Assembly: GCA_949752745.1 (NCBI GenBank)
Contig: OX457024.1
Coordinates: 47,062,490 to 47,126,489 of the forward strand
Source: Protula sp. h YS-2021
Lineage: Eukaryota; Annelida; Polychaeta; Sabellida; Serpulidae
DNA: 64,000 nt
Reading direction: 5' to 3'
Part shown: in pieces, positions 34,262 to 45,417 of the stretch
Position numbering within the stretch: the stretch's first letter is position 1
Layout: every line of letters begins with the position of its first letter
The notes under the pieces: generated by a model
What the model was told of the DNA's origin: nothing
What the model saw: only the letters and a program-made list of their open reading frames with translations
Databases searched by the model: none
Translations under genes and position numbers: made by a program

Positions 34262-34997
34262 TGTAAACATAAGCATCAGAGATGCAAAGCCCTCAGCCAT
34301 GGGGAACAAACTCAAAAAAACTTAAGCGGAACAATCAATGCAATGAAACCTATGATAAAAATGCATAATGTACTTACAGCACCTGAAATAGGATGACAGT
34401 ACTTTAAGATGAAAAAAAAAAAACATTTACCGTGAGACACTGTTCTTTTCATAGGCCAACTGAGCCACTGTCCTTGGGCGGATATGTCTCATATGCAATG
34501 CCGATCTTTATTAGTCATATACTAACTTTATCTGAAATATCTTAGCAATTGCAAAAGAATTATAGGCTATAGAGTATTCACAAGCCAAATGTTAACGTCA
34601 AGTGATAATGGTAAAATTAAAAAAAATCAAAGTCCAGCTCAGCCACTGTCCTTACGCGAATATGGCTCATATACAATATCGATCTTTATTACCTCATATG
34701 CTAGCTATATCTCAAATATCTTAGAAATTGTATAAGAATTGTAGGTTAGAGAGTGATCACAAGCCAAATGTTAACGACACTTGATAATGGCACCAATAAA
34801 AAATTCAAAGTCCAGCTGAGCCACTCATCTTAAGCAAATATAGCTCATATAAAATAGTGATCTTTATTAGTCCATATACTAGCTAAATCTCAAATATCTT
34901 AGCAATTGCAAAAGAATTGAAGGCTAGAGAGTGTTCACAAGCCCAATGTTAACGGACGGACGGGCGGACGGACACAGTCATAGCAATAGACCTTAGC
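34262..34997 (-). repeat. Pearl/HINE-like element, copy C, interrupted near its end by the LTR retrotransposon
   Basis: Starts with GCATCAGAGATGCAAAGCCC and TCAGCC, which folds as GCATC/GATGC like copy A. Three units of about 185 bp follow (GAGCCACTGTCCTTA.GCGAA, ATCTTTATTAG, TCTCAAATATCTTAGCAATT, GTTCACAAGCCAAATGTTAAC), then a (GGAC)n tract, CATAGCAATAGACCTTAGC. The end continues after the LTR element at 39816 (TTAGCCATTCTATAACTGAG). Confidence 0.7.
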
Positions 34998-35111
34998 TGT
35001 TGTGTATATGCGTAGCCAGTGACTTCCGGTTGTAAGTAAAGACATGGCGGCAACTTGGCGTCTGTTTAGTTTCAATTAGTGTTTCCACGTAGCCACCTCA
35101 CGCGTATAACA
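34998..35111 (+). repeat. 5' LTR (114 bp)
   Basis: Begins TGTTGTGTATATGCG and ends CGTATAACA, so it has TGTT...AACA ends. It differs from the 3' LTR only in CCGGTT (CCAGTT there) and AAGTAAAG (AAATAAAG there); the 3' copy thus contains AATAAA. Confidence 0.95.
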
Positions 35112-35113
35112 AA

Positions 35114-35124
35114 TGGCGACGAGC
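35114..35124 (+). promoter_or_regulatory. Primer-binding site
   Basis: TGGCGACGAGC begins two bases after the LTR. It is complementary to a tRNA 3' end of the form CTCGTCGCCA, which fits animal tRNA-Ser(GCT). The tRNA identity is from general knowledge, not checked here. Confidence 0.75.
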
Positions 35125-35236
35125 AAATCGTGTTGCGTCGGACCGAAGAGGTTATGAGGATCTGGTGGAGAAGAAAGACGTAGAAGAAAGCACCGAAGAT
35201 AACGGAAAAGTGAGTGTTTGCTGAAGTGACTTCTGA

Positions 35237-36271
35237 ATGATGGCATCACTGATCGGACGTTTGGAGCCTTTCGACGAGACTGCTGGTGACTGGGAGCTGT
35301 ACAAGGAGAGGTTAGAGCAGTATTTCATTGCCAACGACGTAGCCGACGACAAAAAAGTTGCTGTAACTCTTAGTCTGATTGGCGGAAAGACCTATTCCTT
35401 GCTACATAGCCTGTGTTCACCTAACAAGCCATCTACAAAGACATTCGAGCAAATTGGTGAGTTGCTACAAGAACATCTCAGCCCAAAACCCAACGTGATA
35501 GCAGAGAGATACCGGTTCTACAAGCGTCAGCAACAGACGGGTGAGTCGGTGACAGATTACGTTGGTGTCCTCCAAAAGCTGAGTGAGCATTGTGAGTTCG
35601 GTGAGCGCCTGGCAGAGCACCTCAGAGATCAGCTGGTTTGTGGGATAAAGAATGAAAATGTCCTGAAAAGATTGTTGTCAGAGAAGAATTTAACCTACCA
35701 GAAGGCTAAAGAGATAGCAATTGCCATGGAAATGGCTATGAAGGATGTATCGGAAATCCAGGGAGCATCGGCAAATGTTAAAAAGTTGCAAAGGACCACG
35801 GGAAATCGTTGCTTCAGGTGTGGCAGGAAAGGTCATGGCCCCGAGGAATGCCGTTTTAAGGACGAGAAATGCCACAACTGCGGTAAGAAAGGCCACATCA
35901 AGAGAAGATGTAAGATGAAGAAATCCGGTAAGTCATCTTCCGAGAGCAAAAAGACCGGGACAGACCAGTTTAAGAAGCGAAAGCCAAAGAAGAAAGTTTT
36001 TTATGTTGATGATGACGAAGTTACCACTGATAGTGAAGATTCTAATGGCGACAGCACTTCTTGTTCAGATCTCGGCTATACGGAAGTTGTCTGCGATGTA
36101 AACAACTATAGCGAGAAGAAATGTGAATCCATTACGATCAGTCCTAAAATAAACGATAAAATGATCAAAATGGAGCTTGATACAGGATCTGCGCTTTCGA
36201 TAATATCGAAAAGGGATTATCAGCGCCATCTTGGTAAATTACGGCTGAGGAGAACACATGTTGTGTTATAA
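35237..36271 (+). CDS. gag: Gag plus start of protease of the LTR retrotransposon
   Basis: A 344-codon open frame. The N-terminal half (MMASLIGRLEPFDE, then a helical capsid-like region with ERYRFYKRQQQTGESVTDYV at about residues 90-110) is typical of retrotransposon Gag. Two CX2CX4HX4C zinc knuckles follow at residues 192-205 (CFRCGRKGHGPEEC) and 212-225 (CHNCGKKGHIKRRC), for RNA packaging. A lysine/serine-rich linker leads to the aspartic protease active site DTGSA at residue 315. The frame ends at TAA (36269-36271) inside the protease. The Pol sequence resumes in the same frame directly after it, so Gag and Pol were probably one polyprotein frame and this TAA is a disabling nonsense mutation. 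Programmed readthrough is possible but less likely given the other lesions. Confidence 0.9.
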   Translation: MMASLIGRLEPFDETAGDWELYKERLEQYFIANDVADDKKVAVTLSLIGGKTYSLLHSLCSPNKPSTKTFEQIGELLQEHLSPKPNVIAERYRFYKRQQQTGESVTDYVGVLQKLSEHCEFGERLAEHLRDQLVCGIKNENVLKRLLSEKNLTYQKAKEIAIAMEMAMKDVSEIQGASANVKKLQRTTGNRCFRCGRKGHGPEECRFKDEKCHNCGKKGHIKRRCKMKKSGKSSSESKKTGTDQFKKRKPKKKVFYVDDDEVTTDSEDSNGDSTSCSDLGYTEVVCDVNNYSEKKCESITISPKINDKMIKMELDTGSALSIISKRDYQRHLGKLRLRRTHVVL

Positions 36272-38947
36272 ACCTATACTGGAGAATGTGTGAGGCCAGA
36301 GGGGTACGTGAATGTTCTCGTGGAACACGAAGGTAAGGAACATCGTTTGCGGCTGTACATTCTTCACGGGGGAGGTCCACCTTTGTTCGGTAGAGATTGG
36401 CTCCGACACATCAAATTAAACTGGCACGAAATCAAGTCCATACGGATGGCTCGAGGTAAGAAGAAATTAGACCATCTTCTGGAAAAGTACAGTGAGTGTT
36501 TCGGCAAAGAACTGGGTGAGCTAAAAGGGATAACTGCGAAGTTACATCTCAAAGAAGGAGTTACCCCTAAATTTTGCAAACCCAGACAAGTCCCGTTTGC
36601 AATGAGAGGCAAGGTCGACAAGGAGCTGGACAACATGGTGGGTAAAGGGATCCTTTCACCGGTAGAGTGGAGTGATTGGGCTGCACCCATTGTCCCAATT
36701 CTGAAGAAGGACGGTTCTGTTAGGATATGTGGCGATTTTAAGGTCACTGTCAACCCACAGCTCAATGTTGACTCGTACCCATTGCCTACTATTGAGAGCA
36801 TGTTAGCAACATTGGCAGGGGGAGAGAAATTTTCAAAGATAGACCTCAAAACGGCGTATCTTCAAATGGTAGTGGACGTAGAATCAAGAAAATACCTGAC
36901 CATCAACACACAGAAAGGACTTTTTGTTTTCAATCGACTGGCGTATGGAATTTCCCCAGCTGCTTCTATTTGGCAACGCGCAATTGAACAGGTTTTAAAA
37001 GGTATTAAAAACGTGCAGTGTATTTTGTATGACATGATAATCACCGGTTCGGACGATGATGATCACCTATGTACCCTCGTAAAAGTCTTTCAGCGATTAA
37101 TAGAATACGGCCTTAAAGTCAACCCCAACAAGTGTGAGTTTTTTCAAAGATTCCATTGAATTTTGTGCACACATCGTCGACAAAGACGGAATCCACAAGA
37201 CCGATTCAAAAGTCAAGGCAGTTACAGATGCGCCAGCTCCAAGAAATGTTTCTGAATTACGAAGCTGGGTCGCCCTGGTGAACTATTACCACCGCTTCCT
37301 ACCCAGCTTGTCTACTATACTACATCCATTGCATCAGTTGCTCCACAAAAATCAGAAATGGCTATGGACAGACTCATGTGAAACGGCTTTTAAGAAAACG
37401 AAGGATCTCATCACATCTGATCTTGTTTTGGCACATTATGATCCGAAACTGCCGCTTCGACTGCACTGTGACGCACCATCAAAAGGTTATTTCTGGAGTT
37501 ATTTCGCATATCTATCCAGATGGAAGCGAACGCCCCATTAGTTTTGCATCCCGAACATTGTCAAAAGCTGAAAATTACTCGCAAATCGATCGAGAGGCCC
37601 TCAGCATCATTTGAAGCATCAAGAAATTTAACATGTACCTGTTTGCCCGAAAATTTACTCTAGTTACCGACTGCAAAGTTTTGGTTTCGATCTTCAACCC
37701 CAAAAAAGGTATTTCAACAACTACGGCTTCGCGGATGCAAAGATACTCCATTTTCCTTACTGGCTATAATTATGAAATTGAATACAGAAAGACAAGTGAA
37801 CACGCCAACGCTGACGGGTTAAGTAGACTACCCCTTCCGGTAAGCCAGAAAAATTCGTCAGGAGAGAGAGCACTATTTCTACGCTGCCCTACTCGACAAC
37901 TTTCCGATTTCATTCAAACAAATTGCCCAGGCAACGTCAAAAGACCAGGTATTGTCTAGAGTTTTCGAATTCACAAGAAATGGCTGGCCCGGTAAAGTTG
38001 AAGAAGATCTGTCTCCTTATCATTCACATGAATCAGAATTGTCTATTTCACAAGAGTGTCTGCTCATTGGAAACAGAGTGGTTATTCCGGAAAAGTTCCA
38101 GAGAGCATTCCTGCAAGAACTCCATAGTGCCCATCCTGGCATGGTGAAAATGAAAAAATTGGCTAGACGGTACATTTGGTGGCCCAATATCGACAGAGAT
38201 ATCGAAACACAAGCTAAAATGTGCCCGAGCTGCTTAGAGATAAGCAAAGCTCCAACAAAAGCTACAGTGCACCCCTGAGAATCCCCCCGGTCAGTCGTGG
38301 AAAAGGATCCACATTGATTTTGCAGGACCTTTTCAAGGCCATATGTTTATCATAATAGTCGATGCACACTCCAGATGGCCAGAGGTACGGATCATGGAAA
38401 AAATCACTGCCCCGGAAACTGTCAAAGTACTTCAAGAGCTGTTTAGCGCCTATGGAATTTGTGATGTTATCTGTACAGATAATGGTACAACCTTCCAGCC
38501 TTCCAGAAATTCTTAAAACTACATGGAATTATTCACAAAACTACGAGTCCTTTTAAACCCTCGCGAAACGGTTTAGCAGAACGTATGGTTCAGAGTCTGA
38601 AATCTAGTCTCAAATCGATGAAGCACGTGCGGAAAATCGGAACGTTAATGTATGAAGTTTTGGTTGACAATTCAATTTGGAGAAGACACGTTGACCAAAT
38701 CCGTTGTTCACAACACCCGGTTGAAGAAAAACCTATCAAGAGCGATAATACCCCTCAGCCATTAACTGTTTTACCCAAGCCCACTGAACCTTACCCGACA
38801 GTAGACCGTACAGCTATTCCGTGTAGCATAGCGCCATCTACATCTGGTGAAACCATGATTTCGAAAGAGAAACCAGCTGTTTCTAGCCGAAAAACTGTGA
38901 CAGTTAGAATTCCAGAGCCTTCTGTCGATGTTTCGCACCCCGTTTAA
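36272..38947 (+). pseudogene. pol: Pol remnant: protease end, reverse transcriptase, RNase H, integrase
   Basis: Protease end (PPLFGRDWL) is followed by RT (36290-37150): GSVRICGDFKVTVNP, SKIDLKTAYLQM, GISPAASIWQRAIEQ. At the YXDD box (37022-37033) the residues are I-L-Y-D, so the first catalytic aspartate is replaced by tyrosine. A frameshift near 37135-37155 leads to the RNase H/connection region ([16 protein letters not shown]), another near 37490 to [21 protein letters not shown] at about 37612 stands where tryptophan is usual. Integrase: frameshift near 37955, zinc-binding ELHSAHPG..CPSC, TGA at 38276-38278, then catalytic D (HIDFAG, about 38315), D (DNGTT, 38478-38480) and E (GLAERMVQ, 38579-38581). 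Most of the region between the core and the C-terminal domain is deleted after about 38625. Confidence 0.92.
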
Positions 38948-39701
38948 CCGGCTAAAGCAAAAACTGAAATTTCAAGTGTCGGTATCGCGATCAGGTCGTT
39001 CTGTAAGATCGCCAAAGAAGTACGGTTTCGAGGACTAACTTTTAGTTAAATGTCGTACAATTAAGATATTTTGCTATATTCAATTATTATTTATTTATTT
39101 CAAGCCAATATTAACGTTTTATGTTTTTTAATGTTGTACAGGTGCTGATTTGATAGCTGGTTGCAGTTCAGTTAAAGTGCTGATAACGTTGCTGTAATGT
39201 TGGCAATTTTTACAGTTAATCGACATTTCAGCTGCTGTAATTGTGTACGGTAAATATAAAAGAAGAGAATTTTGGATTTATCTTTTGCATTTAATTGCTT
39301 ATAATATATCTGAACTAAGTGGCAAGTTTAAGGTTATGGTTTAGATATCTCTGAAGTAGTTATTTTGCGTATGCGTTGTCCTTTATAATTACTTCGAGCT
39401 TCATTTCCATGCCTGTTAAGTGATCCTTGAAGTCACACTCATGGATCGAGTTTATAATCATAGAATGTCGAATCGCAGTGATAGCGATAATATAGAGTAA
39501 GAAAAAAAAGGATTGAAAAGTAAAATTCCGCAATTTTCAGGTAATTTAATTGATATATTCTGTCTAGTATACTTATAAATTTTATATCTCCTTGTTTGAT
39601 AATCAGATAAAGTGTTCAACTAAATGCTGGTAGCTAAATAGCAGTTAAAGCACAGTTAAGCAGTAATCTACACAGTAAGTCTTGTTTCAGTACGCGGGTA
39701 A

Positions 39702-39815
39702 TGTTGTGTATATGCGTAGCCAGTGACTTCCAGTTGTAAATAAAGACATGGCGGCAACTTGGCGTCTGTTTAGTTTCAATTAGTGTTTCCACGTAGCCAC
39801 CTCACGCGTATAACA
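39702..39815 (+). repeat. 3' LTR (114 bp)
   Basis: 112 of 114 bases match the 5' LTR. No strong polypurine tract precedes it (GCGGGTAA is the only purine-rich word at the boundary). Confidence 0.95.
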
Positions 39816-39820
39816 TTAGC

Positions 39821-41740
39821 CATTCTATAACTGAGGGCTGAAAATAGTTGAACGGTGCGATAAAACTGAAGACGCATACACAACCGTACAGAAAGAAACA
39901 TTATCGAAGTTGAAATGGTTTTGATTTATTTATTCTATTGATAAGGGTTCATTGAATTTTTTTTATTCAATGATGTGACATAGGAAAATACAGTAAAAAA
40001 TCAAATAACACTGAAAACGTAAACATTTTATTGCTGCATTTTTTTTCGTTTTCTTGCAAGTTTTGTTATTAAATATTTCCAAAGCTATTGTTTGTTTTGC
40101 AAGCCAGCTGTATGTAAAAAGCAAGACATTTTGATATGAAACAAATGTAAGGTCCGCAGCTATGACTATCTGTTTGGTGAATGAAATCCTCTCTGTCACA
40201 GAAATACCTAGCTGTCACAATTTAGAAATGATTGATAAATCAAACTGGATTGACAATTAAATGGTACTAAAGTACATACTACGTTACTATATTGCGAACC
40301 AACAGAATCACAGAAAGTTATTTTTCATGTGTCCGACCAGTAAGACCCAAATGAAAATTGTTTAAATCAACACGCAAGTATATTGTCTTACATTTAAACA
40401 GAGATTCAGGGGTAAGCGTTGCATATCTGTATAATTATAGAATGGCTAGAAAACCTGACTGAACCATCCAGCGGGCGCCACTTCTGTTCTTTTTGGGTAT
40501 GACTTTGGACAGTAAAATATAGTAAAAATATATAAATGTTAAAAAGAAACATCCAAAAATATTGCTCGCCCATACATTTGTAAGGGAATACAAAACTTCA
40601 TATCCATTAATATTATCGTGTAATGAGAAATTTAAAGTAGGCTTCGCTACCATTTCTCACAATTACTTTTCTGTTGCTAGACCTATCTAAAATTTCAAAG
40701 CTACCTTTTTTGTTGGTCCGACTAGTCTTTTCATCAAAACAAAAGTGCCAACACCTAATAAAAATAGCATAGCTGCTACTTCAAAAGTATCGTGAGTTAA
40801 CGGATAACTCCCTTCTATCAAAGAGCCAATGTCATTTTTTGTTTTGAACCCTTACATAAGGGTGACTTTGCCCTATTAAAGTATGCCAAAAGTAACACCA
40901 TAAGGATAACTTAGTAGACAGAAGCTCATTTTCAACGAGCCAGGCCGATGCCGTGAGGCTGCTAACTTTTAAGGTACGCATAATATTTCCCCATTCGTAG
41001 CTCTTTTAGCAAGAGTATATAAGGCAATCTACGAATGCATTCTTAGCAGTTTCTCAGTGTGACCATCATGTTGAGATTTTTGACAGACGACAGAAAATTT
41101 AACACTTGTTCTAAATATGTGAAAGGATCAATTACAGGATCACTCCAAAGTCTTTCATAAAACTTTTTTTTTTGTATCCTGCGAAAGCTGGTCAAATCGA
41201 TGAATATTTTAGCTTTTAGCTATATTTTAATATTTTAAAGCTGTTTTCTATGCTTATTTGCCGTGGTTAACTATTTCTTGTTCTATTGTGGCCATAAGGT
41301 CTAAGAGGTTTCTTGATTTAAAAAGATGCAGTGATTTACTTGCTGTGAGCAATTGATAAAGCGGAATCATATGATTGGGAATCAACAGGGTGTTGTCACA
41401 TATATCAAAAGATATGTTGATTTTAAAGGAAAACATTTAACTTTCCATTAGTTTTCTGACAATACGGTTCATTTAAGTCATCCAGATGAATAATGACCAC
41501 TTTACTAATGGCTCTTGTTACAACTGATGCTACCTAATGTCCACTTCTTATTGATTTACCATTGTGAGAAACAATAGATTTCAATGCATGAGTGAAATTT
41601 GCTAGAAATGAATCTATTCATCAATGCCTATGAGTGTGCTATCTTTAGTTAATACTCCACGTACATATGAAATTTTTCGAATAGTTATTAAAATTGTATT
41701 TTGAACGCAAGAGAATATCGTATTAAATATAAAACTTGTT
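39821..41740. other. Intergenic stretch, AT-rich
   Basis: The first 30 bases are the remaining end of HINE-like copy C. No recognisable coding exon or RNA beyond that. Confidence 0.3.
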
Positions 41741-42976
41741 TCGTTTCTGCAGCTTGCAGTGCCCTTTCCTTCACCGCAAGTGACATTGGCCAAAGTTCGA
41801 ATTGAATCATTATTGCCAACAGGCAACAATGCGACAAAAATTTCCGAGATTTTACTCACTATTATATTTCTACAAGTATCACATAGCCCAACTCATTCTG
41901 CAGATGTTAAATGGCCATCATCTTGTAGTAGAAGCCAATAACAGTGCCGTACAATTCATGAGTATCACTTTCAGAACTATTTATAAAAAAATATCTGGTC
42001 AAGATCTCAGTCCATGGTTTTGCAAAGAGGTAATATTCCTCATGGAGAATAGCCTTTCAATTAATTTTTACATAATACAAGATCTTAAAAAGGTTTGTCA
42101 ATGGCATTGACAATTTTCTGTAATTGCTCTTACTACAAATAGTTGCTACCATAGCAGTTGGAACTAATGGTTGAATTAAAGCATTAAACGAAAAATTGTT
42201 TTGTAGATTTCAAACAGTACAAAAGGTATCCAATATTGATTTGTTTTTCAAAATTAGGCTTAATATTGGACTCCTCAAAAGTGTAGAAAAGGTGTGGTTT
42301 TAAGCTAATCTTGTTGTTTTCGGTTATACATTGTTTTGAACGGTACTTGTTGATTTTCAGAACAGTTGGATAAGGCTCAGACGTCGCAAGAAGAACACAC
42401 ATATAGCGCAAATGCATACTGCAAAGTTTTTCTTCATTTCCACTGAAAATGCATTTTTGGCGATTTTTTTAATTTCTGATTTTTAAGTTTTTGGCCATAT
42501 TGTTGCGATATCTCCGAAACAACTTGTTGAATTAGGCTGGAACGTGGTAAGAAGAAGCCACATATAGTGAATGTTTACTGCGAAGTTTTTCTTCGTTTTC
42601 TCTAAAAATGTATTTTGACGATTTAAAAATTTTTTTTGGCTCACCAATGTTGAACTTTTAAGCAAGGAATGTTTTCCACGTGACTGATTGGGGGCGAGGG
42701 AGACATATCCGTTTTTGTTTTAACAAAAAAAAAACAGGCCAGTCTAGTTTCTTTTTCCATAAACTTCTACACATTTATAGGTTATTCTGTGCATGAAATG
42801 ACTCAAACGTACCCTTAAAACAATTTTTGAAGACTTTTTCTTGTGTTTTTTCGGTTAAAATATCCCATGCCCAAATTGCATAGTTTAACAGGTTCTCTTC
42901 ATTCAGACTAAGCAAAATTGACTTTATGCCTGCAATAGCTAATTCAATATTTATTTGAATTAGAACAAATAAGCTA

Positions 42977-43474
42977 TTATGCCCAAACAGATTTTGCTCT
43001 TAATTCCTGAAAGTTGGTCGACCAGAATTGTGATTCCCTGACCATGGCAGCAATTGGAATCGAACTTTGCGTTGGTATTGGATTTGGAAACGAAATTTCG
43101 TAATATGAGAAGCTTTTCCCTTCAACACCTTTTCTAGGCACGCTACCTGTCGCATCTAAAAATGCAGCGTCGAGCTTAAGAAGCCCATGCAAAATAATGA
43201 TGCGTGAATAAGACCAAATGAAAATATATAAAAGAACAAAACTAATACCTTGAATAAAGCCATGAATACTTTTATCAAGAATTATAGTTCCTGCTTTAGT
43301 GCAAACAAATTTTGAAATCTGAGGGATAAAAGTCTGTCTTATTTGTCTGCTTTCGCTTGGAAATTTTTGGAAAGTTGTCAAAGAACCATCCACACCAGCT
43401 AGGTTCCCGCTACAATTTACAGAGCAGAAACTATACCATGTTTGCTTATTTTCTGCTGCAGGGGGTAGGGGCAC
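42977..43474 (-). pseudogene. Possible transposase relic (DATGS-containing frame)
   Basis: An open frame of 165 codons on the minus strand ends with KLDAAFLDATGSVPRKGVEG, KSFSYYEISFPNP and IPIAAMVRES. The pattern 'D-ATG-S-V-x-R ... YY ... P ... P-I-A-x-M' resembles the first catalytic-Asp segment of a transposase-like family I have seen annotated in invertebrates, but I cannot name the superfamily. The upstream half contains no clear motif. Neighbouring frames at 41614-41859 (-) and 42184-42417 (-) might be later parts of the same relic; they show no diagnostic residues. Confidence 0.35.
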
Positions 43475-44971
43475 TCAAACTGGCCCACCTCGGGAAAGGG
43501 GTGAAGTAAGCCGCATTTTTGTGTACCATGTTCTATTCCTATATTAGTAACACCTTATTGTACCTAATTTCAGTACCCACATTGGTCGAATAAATAATCG
43601 ACTCGCTTTTCCATGGTTATATATATAAGATATACACCCCGGGGTCGGACTTTACCCCCTTCCACCCCAAGGGGAGATCAGCAGTCCAGATTTCTATGGC
43701 TTTAGTGGCATACCCATAGCGTCTATCTCTGTTCCAAATCTCAGTTGTTTTCAAATTGGTAAAATAAAATATCTAGATCGGAAAATATATCATTTTCCAT
43801 ATATTTTCTGCGAGGTTTCGAAAGAGGGCTAAAAATGGCCAAGGAAGAACTGATCTGCCCAGCTTTTTACAATTTGAGTGGCGCACCAATAATCTGCCAG
43901 AAAGGAGTTGAAACAATCTGCTAAAAGGAAGTTTTCATTTCGGTTACACAAATGTAAGGAAAGCAAAATATATTTCTTATTTTCTGCTGGGAAATGTTGC
44001 TAAGAAACACTTCCTGAATTTTTTTGCGCATGTGTTCGACCTAAAAAGCAATTAGATGTAATTCGCTTTCTTGTGTTGAAATGACATTAAATTGGATTAA
44101 CTCTTAGCATTTGTTAATTGCAATAGTAAATCGAAACATTTGGTGTTTAAAATTGCAATGAATGCGGTACACGATGATGCAATGGCTACTAAACAACAAG
44201 TCTGTATTGAAGTTTATGGTGAACTTCAAATCTCCAATAGGAATGTAGCTATGTGTCTAAATCTGTAAAATTGTGTTTACTATCACTAAAACTAATAAAA
44301 AGAAATATAAAATAATCGATTTTATACAACATTTGGCCGTTTAAAGCCATTATTTTTAAAGAAATTTTAGTCTCGGCAGCGATGCCTGTTGCGTGTGCCC
44401 AGTGTCTGTCACACATGATAGGCCCCCATATCCTCAAGGCATGTCATGTAGCATCTGGCGTTTGACGAGGGTGAGATACACTATCCTTATTAGGACCTTT
44501 GATTTGACCGCTGGCTGTAAGAGTAAGGGAAATGCGGTGTCTGCCTAATTAGTTGTCTTCTCTCATCTGGGCAATCACCCTCGCATAAGGCACCTAGTGT
44601 GTGCTACCGTAGCCTGAGCCTTTCCTTCCCTGAAGTATCGCTTTCCTTATCTCTCTCAGTGAGAGAAAGGACAGACTTTTCATGACGCAAGAGCTAGCCG
44701 GAACTTGGGACACAGACACTTTATGATGACGATTAATAGTTACCTGTGCTACTTCAATGAAGTTGCGTGGTATTGCAGATAACTACAAATCACCATTTTG
44801 GAATTTCCCTTCGCTGATCACCGTTTCTTGTTGTCGGATGTTGTATCAAGAAATAAAAACATACATTTTTGTTCTGATATTGTAACAGACCGATAGGTCC
44901 TTAAGCTTGTTACATTAAATTAGAAAATACTAATTCTCATCGCACAGTAAATAGTGGTTTACGTGTTTTAA
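43475..44971. other. Intergenic stretch, possible SINE-like piece at 44.45-44.76 kb
   Basis: A less AT-rich block at about 44450-44760 (with CTCTCTCAGTGAGAGAAAGG, which can fold on itself) differs from its surroundings. No polymerase III boxes were clear. Nothing else is recognised. Confidence 0.3.
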
Positions 44972-45417
44972 ATGTTTAACATAACACTTTATGCAAACAC
45001 CTTTATCTCAAACTAATTAGATCCATATGTCAGAACTTATCACTCGTAGAAAAATATTGCGATTATAAAATTAAGCTGTGTTTAAAATGAGCATTGATTT
45101 ATAGAAGATACAATTTCAGATTTATTTATATATGGTCTCTATAGTTAAAGGAGAACCTAGTCCCACCATTACTCCTTCACCAGATAGGACGAGAGAATCG
45201 CCTGTAATGTCAGATATGTTTTAGTATGTCCGTTCGTTTATAGTTTCTGTAAAATTCTGACTGCCTCTGTCATCAAGACATTACTGAGCAACAAGTGTTT
45301 AATTGTAATAAAGAAATACGGGTACTCAAGCTATCCTTCTATTCTGTGTTATCACACACGAGATGTTTAACATAACACTTTATGCAAACACCTTTATCTC
45401 AAACTAATCAGATCCAT
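44972..45417 (+). repeat. 55-bp direct repeat pair
   Basis: ATGTTTAACATAACACTTTA, TGCAAACACCTTTATCTCAA and ACTAATTAGATCCAT occur at 44972-45026 and again at 45363-45417 with one mismatch (AATTAG against AATCAG). A B-box-like GGTTCGACTCC follows the second copy at 45422-45432. Confidence 0.85.

Larger units (their letters stand above)
34993..39820 (+). mobile_element. Ty3/Gypsy LTR retrotransposon, mag/SURL-like, full length but degenerate (4818 bp plus TSD)
   Basis: Identical-length LTRs (34998-35111 and 39702-39815, 114 bp each) differ at two sites and are flanked by the 5-bp duplication TTAGC (34993-34997 and 39816-39820). Between them come a primer-binding site, Gag, protease, reverse transcriptase, RNase H and integrase, all on the plus strand and in the Gypsy order (integrase last). 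The short LTRs and probable tRNA-Ser primer fit the mag lineage. Stops, frameshifts, a lost catalytic residue and an integrase deletion make this copy non-autonomous. About 750 bp between pol and the 3' LTR is non-coding. Confidence 0.93.

Noticed and set aside
36269..36271. Programmed stop-codon readthrough between Gag and Pol
   Set aside because: The element has other stops and frameshifts and the TAA lies inside the protease; a nonsense mutation is the simpler explanation, pending comparison with other copies.
39817..40448. Perfect 14-bp inverted pair TAGCCATTCTATAA / TTATAGAATGGCTA as ends of a MITE
   Set aside because: The left arm is already explained as the end of HINE-like copy C; no target duplication or second copy was seen, so the pairing may be chance or a second fragment of the same end.
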